A stretch of DNA of 64,000 nt from Candidatus Endomicrobium neocapritermitis (GCA_009778325.1 WRJZ01000051.1:45320-109319), one strand, 5' to 3'. Counted from the stretch's first letter, positions 18,951 to 30,616 are shown. The notes: generated by a model from the letters alone, not told the origin. Translations and numbers: made by a program.

Positions 18951-19568
18951 TTATAAGTGCTGCAATGATTTTTTTATCAAATCTTCAACTTTTAAATTTT
19001 CATTTTCCGCGTAAGCTTTGCTTACCGCGTTTCTTGACTGAGATTCTTTATACCCCAAAGCTACAAGCCCGGCGACAGCTTCAGACACAACCGTGTCGGA
19101 AGAGCTTTGCGCGACGCCCGCCCATTTTTCTTCTCCTGAAACATTAACCGAAGCAATTTTATCTTTTAAAGAGGCAATGAGCTTATCCGCAGTCTTTTTC
19201 GTAAAACCGAAAATATCATTGAGCATGGCTGCGTTTTTAGCGGATACTGCCGACTTAAAATCAGCATGCGATTTTGAAATTTTATCCATATATTCCATAG
19301 CTTTCTTCGCGCCTGTCCCGGGAACTTCGTCTTTTATAAGCACATACATGTCTCTTTCTTCATGCGATAAAAATCCGTAAAGATAAATAACGCCTCCGTA
19401 CATTCCGGAAACGGCTTCAACGACATAAATTTTCACGCTGCTTCCCGCCGCGGGAAGTTTTTCAAAAGCCGATACCGAAACGGCCATTTTATATCCGACG
19501 CCGTTTACATCGACAACTATGCTATCCGTATTTTTCGAATCTAATATTCCGTTTATATAATCTATCAT
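18951..19568 (-). CDS. ruvA: Holliday junction branch migration protein RuvA
   Basis: RuvA binds the four-way junction as a tetramer and loads RuvB. The start is placed at the ATG at 19568, which overlaps the ruvC stop as ATGA and gives the standard MIDYINGILDSKN opening of the OB-fold domain; upstream codons in frame are not homologous. The central helix-hairpin-helix region has PGTGAKKAMEYMDKI and FGFTKKTADKLIASL. The C-terminal RuvB-binding domain (ALVALGYKESQ-like AGLVALGYKESQSRNAV) is complete. About 205 residues, as usual. Confidence 0.93.
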   Translation of the reverse strand: MIDYINGILDSKNTDSIVVDVNGVGYKMAVSVSAFEKLPAAGSSVKIYVVEAVSGMYGGVIYLYGFLSHEERDMYVLIKDEVPGTGAKKAMEYMDKISKSHADFKSAVSAKNAAMLNDIFGFTKKTADKLIASLKDKIASVNVSGEEKWAGVAQSSSDTVVSEAVAGLVALGYKESQSRNAVSKAYAENENLKVEDLIKKSLQHL

Positions 19569-20047
19569 TTTAATGTCCTTGCGGTATTTACGTGGCACAT
19601 GGCTATTGCGAGAGCGTCCGCCGCGTCATCAGGCTTTGGAATTTCTTTAAGCCTTAACAAAGTCTTGACCATATGCTGCATTTGATGTTTATCCGCAGAT
19701 CCGTAGCCTGTTAACGCCATTTTAACATGTCTCGGATTATACTCAAAAAGCTTTATCTTATTTAAAGAAACCGTTAAAACAATCGCTCCTCGCGCCTGCC
19801 CTACGGCTGCCACAGATTTTGCTTCTTTCAAAAAAAACAGCTCTTCTATGGCGACAACTTCCGGATTATACGTATCTATAAGTTTTTGAAGTTCAATATT
19901 TATATTTTGTAATCTTTCAGACAGCGTTTCGGCCGATTTTGTACGTATGCATCCGTACTGCAAAGGTATAATTTTATCGCGGGTTTGGGCAGAGATTACT
20001 CCCCATCCCGTAAGTGAAAGCCCCGGGTCGATTCCAAGCACTATCAT
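19565..20047 (-). CDS. ruvC: Crossover junction endodeoxyribonuclease RuvC
   Basis: RuvC resolves Holliday junctions by paired nicks. The 160-residue protein shows the RNase H-like acidic series: VLGIDPGLSLTGWGV at residues 2-16, VAIEELFFLKEAKS, and KPDDAADALAIAMCH near 140. GQARGAIVL and YNPRHVKMALTGYGSADKHQM are also family motifs. It is coupled to ruvA. Upstream of it a long perfect inverted repeat separates it from yebC, an often linked gene. Confidence 0.96.
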   Translation of the reverse strand: MIVLGIDPGLSLTGWGVISAQTRDKIIPLQYGCIRTKSAETLSERLQNINIELQKLIDTYNPEVVAIEELFFLKEAKSVAAVGQARGAIVLTVSLNKIKLFEYNPRHVKMALTGYGSADKHQMQHMVKTLLRLKEIPKPDDAADALAIAMCHVNTARTLK

Positions 20048-20063
20048 AATGAAGCCACCTTAA

Positions 20064-20223
20064 AACAAGTAATAAGTAATAATGAATAATTAATAAATAA
20101 CGACAACCCCTCACCCTGCCCTCTCCCGCAAGGGGCGAGGGAAATGACTTTGAACTTTATTTGTTAATTGCCTTTTGTCTTTGTAGTTATTTATTAATTA
20201 TTCATTATTACTTATTAGTTGTT
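20064..20223. repeat. Long inverted element, arms perfect over 31 bases
   Basis: Left arm 20071-20101 and right arm 20186-20216 are exact reverse complements over 31 bases, extending to 38 bases with one mismatch (20064-20101, 20186-20223). Arms are AATAAGTAATAATGAATAA-type units. The 84-base loop includes CCCTCACCCTGCCCTCTCCC followed by GCAAGGGGCGAGGG, a GC-rich hairpin unlike the surrounding DNA. The right arm encodes the end of yebC. Confidence 0.93.
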
Positions 20224-20967
20224 ATTTTCCATTTCTTCTTTCGATATATCAAAATTCGCGTAAACATTTTTTACGTCGTCATGTTCTTCCAAAGCATCCA
20301 TCAGTTTAAGCATGCTTTTTGCTGCATCTCCCGTAAGTTTTATATATGTTTGAGGCATCATTGTTATTTCCGCGGAAATAAAAGCTATGTTTTTCTCCGA
20401 AAGCGCTGCCTTAACCTTATCCAAATCTTCAGCTGCTGTCGTGATTTCATAAACGTCGCTGTCAGCGTCGTTTTCAAAATCTTCAGCCCCGGCGTCTAAG
20501 ACTATCGTCATAAGAGTGTCTTCATCGCTTACGTTTTTATCGACTGTTATAAATCCTTTTCTGTGAAACATCCATCCTACGCAGCCGGTTTCGCCGAGAT
20601 TTCCCGAATGGCTTGAAAACATTTTTCTTATTTCAGATGCCGTCCTGTTTTTATTGTCCGTTGTAACTTCAACCGTTAAAGCAACGCCGGCAGGGCCGTA
20701 ACCCTCATAAACAATTTCTTCATAAATTGCTCCGGGAATTTCTCCTGTTCCTCTCTGTATCGCCTTCTTTATATTGTCCTGCGGCATGTTCGCTTCTTTA
20801 GCGTCATCAATAGCTTTTCTTAAACGGGCATTATTCTCCACAAGAGCTCCGCCTTCTTTAGTGGCAACTACTATTTCCCTGATTATTTTTGTAAACGCTT
20901 TCCCTTTTTTCGCATCCGTAATAGCCTTTTTGTGCTTAATACTTGCCCATTTATTATGACCTGACAT
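20215..20967 (-). CDS. yebC: YebC/PmpR-family DNA-binding protein
   Basis: A 250-residue member of the TACO1/YebC family, beginning MSGHNKWASIKHKKAITDAK and containing KIIREIVVATKEGG, NARLRKAIDDAKEANMPQDN and VEVTTDNKNRTASEIR. Family members have been described as transcriptional regulators and, more recently, as ribosome-associated factors for difficult polyproline-type stretches. Linked to ruvC-ruvA-ruvB as in many bacteria. The last residues (MENNN) and stop lie in a repeat arm. Confidence 0.95.
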   Translation of the reverse strand: MSGHNKWASIKHKKAITDAKKGKAFTKIIREIVVATKEGGALVENNARLRKAIDDAKEANMPQDNIKKAIQRGTGEIPGAIYEEIVYEGYGPAGVALTVEVTTDNKNRTASEIRKMFSSHSGNLGETGCVGWMFHRKGFITVDKNVSDEDTLMTIVLDAGAEDFENDADSDVYEITTAAEDLDKVKAALSEKNIAFISAEITMMPQTYIKLTGDAAKSMLKLMDALEEHDDVKNVYANFDISKEEMENNN

Positions 20968-20986
20968 GTTGAATACTCCTTTATTT

Positions 20987-21093
20987 AGAAGCTCAGAGGT
21001 TCGGCAGTTCAGCAGCTCAGAGGAGCTCTGGTCGCTTTGTCTTTGTTTTTTTGCCGTTGCCGAGCTGCTGAGCTGCCGAACTTCTGAGCTTCC
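20987..21093. repeat. Family E inverted element
   Basis: Arms 20987-21018 and 21062-21093 match at 29 of 32 positions in inverted orientation and are built from AGCTCAGAAGTTCGGCAGCTC-like units. The loop contains CTTTGTCTTTG, also present in the loop of the family E copy at 53.4 kb. It sits between yebC and the MORN lipoprotein gene. Confidence 0.87.
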
Positions 21094-21097
21094 GCCT

Positions 21098-22018
21098 TTA
21101 ATAATTCAATGTAAAAATCAGCTTTCCGTTAGAACTGTAAGCTTTTCTTTTAATTTTCTTGCCGTTTTTGTAAATATCAATATATATGGGATTATCGGAA
21201 TTGTTATTGCTGAATATTTTCGTTTCGCCTTCCTGTTTGTTATCGTAATAATTGGCAATCATCTGAATGCTGCCGTCTTCATAATATTTCCTTGTCTCTC
21301 CTTCGAGTTTATCCATAGTATAATTATAATCGGAAAGAAGAATTCCGGAAGAGTCATACTCTTTTTCATATCCGTCTTTTTTACCGTTCATATATTCAGT
21401 TTCTTTTTTAACTTTGCCCGTAACATAAAACTCTTTATAAACTCCGCTTAAATCTCCGTCTTGATACTCGGCTCTTGATAAAAGCGTTCCCGTATCGGAA
21501 TATTTTTTTAAAGCTCCGCTCAAACGCCCTCCGGAATAAACAGCCTCTTCTTTTATGTTTCCGTTCGGATAGTATTCTTTTACGGGCCCGTCAAGCTCTC
21601 CCGACTTATAATTTTTCACCGTAGCTACGCTTCCGCCAGGATAGTACTCTTTCACAACGCCTTCGAGCTTGCCGGCATTATAATTTAATTCTGCGGCTAC
21701 GCTTCCTTCGTCATAATATTGAACCACAAGTCCGTCTGGTATTTTGCCTTCCATTAAACGATTTCCGCGCATATCAATAAGTTCAGTGGCAAAAATGACC
21801 AAACCGTCGGTTGAAACATACTTATATCCTCTGGCAGTTCCGTCGGGATATTGCCCTAATTCTACTTTTTTAGCGCTTAGGACAGGTTCATCAGAAGCTA
21901 TCTGGTCATCAGGACCAAGTTTATGCAAAGCATTCTTATCTGTTGTTGACGCACATGAAAAAAGAAAAGCGGAAAGCAAACACATAACTAAAGCCGTAAA
22001 TAAACTTTGTTTTTTCAT
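21098..22018 (-). CDS. MORN-variant repeat lipoprotein
   Basis: A 306-residue protein with a lipoprotein signal (lipobox LFSC, residues 19-22) and about eight MORN_2-type repeats of roughly 22 residues (patterns such as GVVKEYYPGGSVATVKNYK, GPVKEYYPNGNIKEEAVY and GVYKEFYVTGKVKKETEY). Proteins of this type are often labelled YwqK-family antitoxins, but no toxin partner is nearby. It overlaps atpC by four bases (ATGA), so it is the last gene of the ATP synthase operon. Likely a periplasmic or outer-membrane-anchored repeat scaffold; function unknown. Confidence 0.82.
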   Translation of the reverse strand: MKKQSLFTALVMCLLSAFLFSCASTTDKNALHKLGPDDQIASDEPVLSAKKVELGQYPDGTARGYKYVSTDGLVIFATELIDMRGNRLMEGKIPDGLVVQYYDEGSVAAELNYNAGKLEGVVKEYYPGGSVATVKNYKSGELDGPVKEYYPNGNIKEEAVYSGGRLSGALKKYSDTGTLLSRAEYQDGDLSGVYKEFYVTGKVKKETEYMNGKKDGYEKEYDSSGILLSDYNYTMDKLEGETRKYYEDGSIQMIANYYDNKQEGETKIFSNNNSDNPIYIDIYKNGKKIKRKAYSSNGKLIFTLNY

Positions 22019-22431
22019 ACCTTCTTCCTTTTTCTTCCGACATTGGTTCTCAGTTCATGAACTGCCTTTTGCAACTGCGATTCCATAGCCGCGGAATCAA
22101 CAATATCCCGCTTCCTGTTCTTCATATCATTGGCAAGCTTCATTGCCTGCTCTATTTTTTGTCTGTTCTCATCATCCGACTGAACGGCAAAATTAGTAAC
22201 TATATTGACGGTATTGTCAAAAATTTCAACAAAGCCGTCGGTCACCGTAACTCTTTTTTCGCCGTTTTTGTATGAAATTACAATTTCGCCGGCGCTAAGT
22301 TTTGTCACAAGATTCGTATGACCTGATAAAACCGTTATAATACCTGAAGCGGTCGGAAGCGAAACCGACAAAATTTCACCTTTAAAAGCGCTCCCCTGCG
22401 GCGATAATATTTCAAGCTCAAATTTGTTCAT
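22015..22431 (-). CDS. atpC: ATP synthase epsilon subunit
   Basis: Epsilon is the central-stalk subunit that links gamma to the c-ring and can inhibit hydrolysis. The 138-residue protein begins FELEILSPQGSAFKGEI and has LPTASGIITVLSGHTNLVTKL, the conserved beta-sandwich motif, then a helical hairpin (QKIEQAMKLANDMKNRKRD). It is separated from atpD by an inverted repeat element of 116 bases, unusual inside this operon. No clear Shine-Dalgarno sequence precedes its ATG. Confidence 0.93.
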   Translation of the reverse strand: MNKFELEILSPQGSAFKGEILSVSLPTASGIITVLSGHTNLVTKLSAGEIVISYKNGEKRVTVTDGFVEIFDNTVNIVTNFAVQSDDENRQKIEQAMKLANDMKNRKRDIVDSAAMESQLQKAVHELRTNVGRKRKKV

Positions 22432-22440
22432 TTTAACAGC

Positions 22441-22556
22441 AATGATTAATTATAAATGGTTAATGATTAATTGTCGTACTGGGCAGCGCTACGCTTATTA
22501 ACAGGTGCGCTTTGCGCACTCCATAATTAATCATTTATCATTAACCATTAATCATT
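22441..22556. repeat. Inverted element inside the atp operon
   Basis: Arms 22441-22472 and 22525-22556 (AATGATTAATT-type units) match at about 27 of 32 positions in inverted orientation. The loop has GTGCGCTTTGCGCAC and a TTATTAACAG linker, a variant of the two-palindrome core. It lies between atpD and atpC. Confidence 0.85.
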
Positions 22557-22564
22557 TTCCTTTT

Positions 22565-24004
<1,440 letters not shown>

Positions 24005-24026
24005 TTAATTTTACGTCTTTATTCTT

Positions 24027-24049
24027 TACTTTTTATATTTTATATGACG
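24027..24049. repeat. Family G half element
   Basis: TTTACTTTTTATATTTTATA in one orientation, the same unit as the right arm of the element at 59455-59493. It overlaps the atpG stop codon at 24040. Confidence 0.6.
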
Positions 24050-24888
24050 CTCTGTCCGTTAGCAAGATCCAATATTTCATTGGTAATCTTTTCCTGTCTG
24101 GACTTATTATATATATTGGTCAATGACGCGGCTATATCATTCGCGTTTTCATTCGCGTTTTTCATCGCCGTCATCCTTGCGGCCTGTTCCGAAGCGTAAG
24201 CGTTAACAAGCGCGCTGTAAAACTCGACTTCGACATAGTAAGGAATTAAATCCTGAAGAACCTGCTCGGCACTCGGCTCAAAAATATAATCAATCCCGGT
24301 ATCAACAAAATCTTTTTCGGGTTTTACAGGAAGGATTTCTTCAACAAGCGGTTCCTGCACAAGCATATTTTTAAAACCGGTATACACTATGCTGACCGTA
24401 CCGACTTCTCCTGAACGATAAAATTTTCCCGCAATGTCTATCATTGGATAAATATTTTCATACTTCGGAAAAGATGTCCCCATATTAAAAGACGCCAATA
24501 CATTATAATTATACTTAACAACATTGTTTATCGCTTTTTTACCGATTGCAACAATATAATCGTCTTTAGCGGCATAAGAAGCAAGTTCTTTGAACAGGTT
24601 TACGATAAGCCCGCCTGCTAAGCCTTTATCGGGCGAAATAACATAAATAAGCTTTTTTTTATTTTTTCTTTCTTTTGCCAAAAGCTCAATACCTTCATAC
24701 AAATCTTTATCGGTAAGAACTTTCTGAACCATATACATTATTTTTTTCGCGTACGGATTATGTTTTTCCACTGTTGCCTGCGCTTTTCGTATTTTAGACG
24801 CGGCTATCATCTCCATAGCTTTTGTAATCTGGGCTATATTTTGAGAAGTTTTTATCCTTTTTTTAAGCTGTTGCAGATTCTGTGCCAT
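24040..24888 (-). CDS. atpG: ATP synthase gamma subunit
   Basis: The rotor shaft of F1, 282 residues. The N-terminal helix is LKKRIKTSQNIAQITKAMEMIAASKIRKAQ, shortened here as IAQITKAMEMIAASK, and the C-terminal helix has ARMTAMKNANENANDIAASL, both diagnostic. The middle has the Rossmann-like VISPDKGLAGGL motif. It overlaps atpA by 26 bases. The stop codon TAA lies in a family G repeat unit. Confidence 0.96.
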   Translation of the reverse strand: MAQNLQQLKKRIKTSQNIAQITKAMEMIAASKIRKAQATVEKHNPYAKKIMYMVQKVLTDKDLYEGIELLAKERKNKKKLIYVISPDKGLAGGLIVNLFKELASYAAKDDYIVAIGKKAINNVVKYNYNVLASFNMGTSFPKYENIYPMIDIAGKFYRSGEVGTVSIVYTGFKNMLVQEPLVEEILPVKPEKDFVDTGIDYIFEPSAEQVLQDLIPYYVEVEFYSALVNAYASEQAARMTAMKNANENANDIAASLTNIYNKSRQEKITNEILDLANGQSVI

Positions 24889-26404
24889 AATTATTTTTCT
24901 TCTTGAAATCTTCTATATTATTTTTCAGCTCTTCTTTAAGAGCATCTTCGATTTTTGCTCCGGTTGAAAGCTTTTTAACCGTATCAGGATAGTTTTTCTT
25001 TATATACCCGACCATGCTTTCGCCGGCTTCTCTTATATTGCCGACTTCTATATTATCAAAAAGACCGGATGTTACCGCAAAAATAGAAAGAATTTCCGTA
25101 ATTTCATCATGAGGATTATACTGCGGCTGCTTTAAAATTTCAGTTATTCTCTTTCCTCTTTCAAGTCTTTTGAGCGTATCTTCGTCAAGATCGCTTCCAA
25201 ACTGCGCGAAAGACTGAAGCTCTCTGAACTGTGAAAGTTCAAGCCTTACAGGGCCTGCAAGCTGCTTCATGGATTTTGTCTGCGCGGCTCCGCCCACGCG
25301 CGAAACCGACAAACCTACGTTAATCGCGGGGCGTATTCCCGAGTTAAACAAATCGGACTCAAGATATATCTGCCCGTCCGTAATTGAAATTACGTTCGTA
25401 GGAATGTACGCCGACATATCATTGCCCTGCGTTTCAATTATAGGAAGAGCGGTAAGCGTGCCTCCGCCTCTTTTGTCCGACATTCTTGCGGCTCTTTCCA
25501 AAAGCCTTGAATGAAGATAAAAAATATCTCCCGGATAAGCTTCGCGTCCCGCAGGTCTTTTTATCAGCAAAGATATCTGCCTGTACGCCCACGCATGTTT
25601 TGTCAAATCATCATACACAACCAAAACATCTTCGCCTTTATCCATAAAATATTCGCCAATCGCGCAAGCCGCCAGCGGAGCAATGTACTGCATTGAAGCC
25701 GGATCTGACGCCGTCGCGGCCACGACAATACTGTAATCCATCGCGCCTTCTTCTTTAAGCCTTGCGGTCAATGAAGCGACATTTGCTTTTTTCTGCCCTA
25801 TAGAGCAATAAATACATATAACTCTCTTAAGACCCATATCAAGTTTTTTCTGGTTAATAATCGTGTCAACCGCTATTGCGGTTTTGCCGGTTCCTCTGTC
25901 GCCGATAATAAGCTCTCTCTGCCCTCTTCCTATAGGCGTCATCGAGTCTATTGCCATAATACCGGTTTTTAAAGGCCTGTCGACGGAAGCTCTTTCAATA
26001 ATGCCCGGAGCTATCTTTTCCATAGGATATCTGGCAGGATTATCATGTTTAAGATCTATGCCGTCAATAGGCTGCCCTGCGGCATTAACAACTCTGCCCA
26101 TCAATTTGTCCGAAACATTAATACTCAAAATGTTTCCGGTAGTTTTAACTTTCATTCCGCGCACAATATGTCCGGAATCGGTAAGCATAACTATAGAAAC
26201 ATAATCTTCATCAATATTTAAAACAAACCCCAAGGATCCGTCTTCAAATGAAACTTCTTCATAATATCCGACATTTGAAAGGCCGGACGCCTTAACTATC
26301 TCATCGCCTATTGTCTCGACAATGCCGAAGTTAACCAATTCAGGCTTTACATCCGCAGAATACAGCTGCTTTTCAATTTTTTGTATTATTTCTTCCGGTC
26401 TCAT
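24863..26404 (-). CDS. atpA: ATP synthase alpha subunit
   Basis: The non-catalytic nucleotide-binding F1 subunit, 513 residues. It has GDRGTGKTAIAVDTI (Walker A), IYCSIGQKKANVASL, EDVLVVYDDLTKHAWAYRQ, the RPAGREAYPGDIFYLHSRL motif, and VGLSVSRVGGAAQTKSMK. It overlaps the atpH stop by four bases (ATGA) and atpG by 26 bases, so the genes are tightly coupled. Confidence 0.98.
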   Translation of the reverse strand: MRPEEIIQKIEKQLYSADVKPELVNFGIVETIGDEIVKASGLSNVGYYEEVSFEDGSLGFVLNIDEDYVSIVMLTDSGHIVRGMKVKTTGNILSINVSDKLMGRVVNAAGQPIDGIDLKHDNPARYPMEKIAPGIIERASVDRPLKTGIMAIDSMTPIGRGQRELIIGDRGTGKTAIAVDTIINQKKLDMGLKRVICIYCSIGQKKANVASLTARLKEEGAMDYSIVVAATASDPASMQYIAPLAACAIGEYFMDKGEDVLVVYDDLTKHAWAYRQISLLIKRPAGREAYPGDIFYLHSRLLERAARMSDKRGGGTLTALPIIETQGNDMSAYIPTNVISITDGQIYLESDLFNSGIRPAINVGLSVSRVGGAAQTKSMKQLAGPVRLELSQFRELQSFAQFGSDLDEDTLKRLERGKRITEILKQPQYNPHDEITEILSIFAVTSGLFDNIEVGNIREAGESMVGYIKKNYPDTVKKLSTGAKIEDALKEELKNNIEDFKKKNNYGTESATA

Positions 26405-26757
26405 AAACTCTCTCTTATGCTGCTCAATATTCTTTTTATTATTCCTGAAACGCTGTAATCCAGAACAAAATCGCCGTACTCAAGCTTTAATCCTGCACCG
26501 AGATTTTCGTCATCGCGCTTAAATTCGACATTCTTTTGCGGAAAAAGCGAATTTATCCTTTTTTCATCGGCTTCATTTATATTGCCGGCATAGCTTGCAA
26601 TAACTTTTCTTTCCTTTATCTCATATGAAAGAAGCTTTATCAGCATTTTCAAATCATTTCTTGAAAAGTTATCCAAAATCCATTTCATATCTTTATCGGA
26701 TACTTCGCCGTAAACGGCTATGGATTGGGCAAGTTCTTTAATTTGCGCTCTTTTCAT
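26401..26757 (-). CDS. atpH: ATP synthase delta subunit (short)
   Basis: Delta joins F1 to the peripheral stalk. This protein has only 118 residues, against about 175-180 in most bacteria. The C-terminal signature is visible as GAGLKLEYGDFVLDYSVSG, followed by IIKRILSS, and the N-terminal helical bundle is reduced to about 70 residues. Position between atpF and atpA fixes the identity. It may be a lineage-specific short form rather than a truncation, because frame and coupling (20-base overlap with atpF, ATGA with atpA) are intact. Confidence 0.8.
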   Translation of the reverse strand: MKRAQIKELAQSIAVYGEVSDKDMKWILDNFSRNDLKMLIKLLSYEIKERKVIASYAGNINEADEKRINSLFPQKNVEFKRDDENLGAGLKLEYGDFVLDYSVSGIIKRILSSIRESL

Positions 26758-27259
26758 ATCCGCCCTTTTCTATTTTTTCAAGCGCGCGCGCCAAAACTTT
26801 ATTTTTTTCTTCGTCGGTAAACAGAGTCGAAAAAACATGGGATATTACCTTCCCCGAAATATCGACGGACATTTTGCCGACCTGCCTGTTCATATTTTCA
26901 AACTCCATGGCGGCTTTCTGTTTAGCGTCTTCCAAAATCTGCTCCGAACGGTTTTTTGCGTCCTGCGTCATTTTATTTTTTGTTTCTTCCAAAGAAGCTT
27001 TCGCGGAAGCGGTTAATACGTCGGCGTCATCTTTTGCCGCGGTAAGAATTTTCTTTCTTTCTTCGCCGGCATTCTCTAAAGCAATTTTTGCGTTTTCAGC
27101 GTCGCGAAGCCCCTGCTCTATTTTATTTTTTCTTTCATTGAGCATCTTTTGCATCGGCTTATATAAAATTATCTTAAGAATAAATACGACTATAAGAAAA
27201 TTTATAAGCTGCGCTATGAATACTTTTCCTTCCAAACCGAATATGCTGAAAATTTCCAT
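26738..27259 (-). CDS. atpF: ATP synthase b subunit
   Basis: The peripheral stalk subunit, 173 residues. One N-terminal membrane span (IAQLINFLIVVFILKIILY) is followed by YKPMQKMLNERKNKIEQGL and a long alanine- and glutamate-rich coiled coil that runs to the C-terminus. Only one b gene is present, so the stalk is presumably a homodimer. It overlaps atpH by 20 bases. Confidence 0.95.
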   Translation of the reverse strand: MEIFSIFGLEGKVFIAQLINFLIVVFILKIILYKPMQKMLNERKNKIEQGLRDAENAKIALENAGEERKKILTAAKDDADVLTASAKASLEETKNKMTQDAKNRSEQILEDAKQKAAMEFENMNRQVGKMSVDISGKVISHVFSTLFTDEEKNKVLARALEKIEKGGYEKSAN

Positions 27260-27271
27260 TATTTTTCTCTT

Positions 27272-28220
<949 letters not shown>

Positions 28221-28224
<4 letters not shown>

Positions 28225-30470
28225 TGCATCCTTCTGATTAAACCTTTTGGTTCCAAGAACCTAATCGCATCTTCGTCATTCGGATATTTTTTAAATATCT
28301 CAAGCCAGAGCTGCGTTTCCTTTTCAGAATTTCCCATTCTGGCATATACAAGAGTAAGATTTTTAAGAGCGCTCAAATGATTAGGCACAAATTCCAAAAC
28401 TTTTTCATAAGCGGCTTTGGCTTCTTCAAGTTTATTATGCGTTAAATACAAATGCCCTAACTGTAAATATGTTTCGGCATAATCAAACTGCCTTCTTTTT
28501 GTCCAGTCTTCAACCCAGAAGTTGTGCGGAGGATGGTTCAAATTTTCAGAATATTCCAAATGAGCTTTCAGAGTCTTCTCCGCCATAAGCAAATTGCCTG
28601 TTTGCGCATAAAGTCCGGCAAGCTGATAATACGTAAGAGGAAAAATAGGGTCTATCATTATATATTCGCTAAAATATTTCAACGCCAAATCATAATTTTC
28701 TTTTGCCTCAGCTTCCATTTCTTTGGCTTTGTCATAATTATTTTGCTCCAAATAACGCCCTCTCAAAACCAGCGCGTCAGTAAAATTTTTCTGGTACATT
28801 AAGCCTGCCAAATATTTAGACTGCACGTAATTAGGCGCAAGCTGCCACAGCTCTTTAAACGTTTTTTCAGCCAGCAGAGGATCGCCTGCTTTCCACCTGT
28901 CCAAATGAACATTAGCCTTAAAATATCTTGACATCTGAAAAGACGGATTTAGCCTGTTAACCTCATCATACGCTTTAAGCGCCTTGTCCCAGTCAAGCTG
29001 TTTGGAAGCCTGTATAGCGCGCGAATGCATAAGGTCGGCTTTAAAATATCCGGCAAAATAATTCATTGCGAAAACAGCCGAAACAATAACAAAAATCTGC
29101 GCCGCAAGCTTAGCCGGAAACGGCAATATGCCGGCAGAACCGTTATTGCTTTTATCTTTATAAGAATTAACGCATATTGAAATAGTTATACCGACGAGAA
29201 GCCAGAACATTACTCCGGAAGAAACAAATCTTAAGGAAACGCAAACCGTGTCATGCGCCAGCTGCGCGGCAAAAGCGGCCAAAACGCCAAGCTGTATGTA
29301 CGGCATGGGGCTGTCCCTGCTACCTTTCCCGGAATGAAAAAACTCAATATTTCTATAACCTGCTATAACAACAAAACAAATGAGAAAAAGAAAAACCGTA
29401 AAACCTATTATACCTTCGTCAAACCATACTTCCAAATATTCATTTTCAGGATGATCGCTTTGAGTATTATGTTTTGCCTCAATAAAAAATATCTGCGGCC
29501 TTCTCCACGAAGGATACGTTACATAAAAAGTGCCTATTCCGGTGCCGAGCACGGGATTTGTGTTTATCATTTCCCACGTTGAAAGCCATGTGAACAATCT
29601 GAAAGAAGCGCTGTCAGTTCTCTTTTTAGTCTGCGAAAGTATCCCAAAAAATACTACAAACAATACAACGGATATTGCTATTGCGCCCGAGATTACCATT
29701 TTTTTCGTCAGTTTTTCTTTAAAAAAAGTAACTATATAAACAATAACGAAAACGAAAGTGCCTGCCGCAAACCCGAGCCAGGTTCCTTTTGACACGGTAA
29801 AAATAGTGCACAAAACAATCAGAATCCAAAGAAACATCAAATAAAAATTTCTTTTATATAAATACAGTCCTAAAACTATAGGGCTCATTACAATCAGAAA
29901 ATCACCGAAAAAATTAGGATTTCCGAAAGTCGAAAATATTCTGCTTCCGAAGGCTTGCCTCCATACAAAAGGGTCGAGCCCCGTGTCGGGCGGAGGCGGA
30001 AACAAATAATAATCAAGCAGTTGTATTATGCCGTATATTGTTACCACGTATGCAGCGGCTATAAGCCAATTCAATATTCTTGATATTTTCATCTCGTCAT
30101 TGAACTCGGTTATTATTATTATTGCCAAAAAGCAATATATAAATCTTTTTACAAATTCATTTAAACTTGCATATGGAAACGGAGATACGGTAAAAGATAT
30201 AAGCCCTGAAATCAGAAAAGCTATTATCGGAAGCAGGAAAATGAAATTCTTCTTAAAAAAATCAATTTTTCCTTCCTCAATTTTCAAAACAAACCATGAT
30301 GAAATTAGAAAAAGTCCGCCGAGATGGAGAAGCGTTATTTTTATTTGAGCCGAATCATAAGTTCTGAGATAAAAGCTTACTGCAATGAGAAAATATAAGA
30401 TAGGCAGACCGTAAATAATTATCTTTTTAAAAATTTTTTGGAGAACCTGCGAGTATATGGTAAGTTGCAT
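28221..30470 (-). CDS. O-antigen ligase-family protein with TPR tail
   Basis: A 749-residue membrane protein. The first 450 or so residues hold about twelve hydrophobic helices with the Wzy_C/WaaL-type periplasmic loop: TFGNPNFFGDFLIVMSPI, GTGIGTFYVTYPSW, and HPENEYLEVWFDEGIIG, the H-x-H/E-type motif of O-antigen ligases and oligosaccharyl transferases. The C-terminal 270 residues are TPR-like repeats (for example ETYLQLGHLYLTHNKLEEAK). It may join a polysaccharide to lipid A-core or glycosylate proteins. It lies 24 bases after tRNA-Thr and is coupled to atpB, so the ATP synthase operon may be read from a promoter upstream of it. Confidence 0.85.
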
Positions 30471-30494
30471 CTTGGATAGCCCCTATGAAAGAAT

Positions 30495-30567
30495 AGCCGA
30501 TGAGAGGACTTGAACCTCCGACCCATTGCTTACGAAGCAATTGCTCTACCAGCTGAGCTACATCGGC
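30495..30567 (-). tRNA. tRNA-Thr (CGT)
   Basis: A complete cloverleaf can be drawn: acceptor GCCGATG with CATCGGC, D-arm GCTC/GAGC, anticodon stem ATTGC/GCAAT with loop TTCGTAA (anticodon CGT), T-arm GGAGG TTCAAGT CCTCT. Length 73 including the discriminator base. No CCA is encoded. It has its own promoter at 30588-30616. Confidence 0.96.
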
Positions 30568-30587
30568 GACAAAATAATAATATTATG

Positions 30588-30616
30588 ATTATACTTTTTA
30601 TATAGATTTTAGTCAA
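30588..30616 (-). promoter_or_regulatory. Promoter for tRNA-Thr
   Basis: On the minus strand, TTGACT (30611-30616), a 17-base spacer, and TATAAT (30588-30593), about 21 bases before the tRNA start. Transcription may continue into the O-antigen ligase and ATP synthase genes, as no terminator lies in the 24-base gap. Confidence 0.8.
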
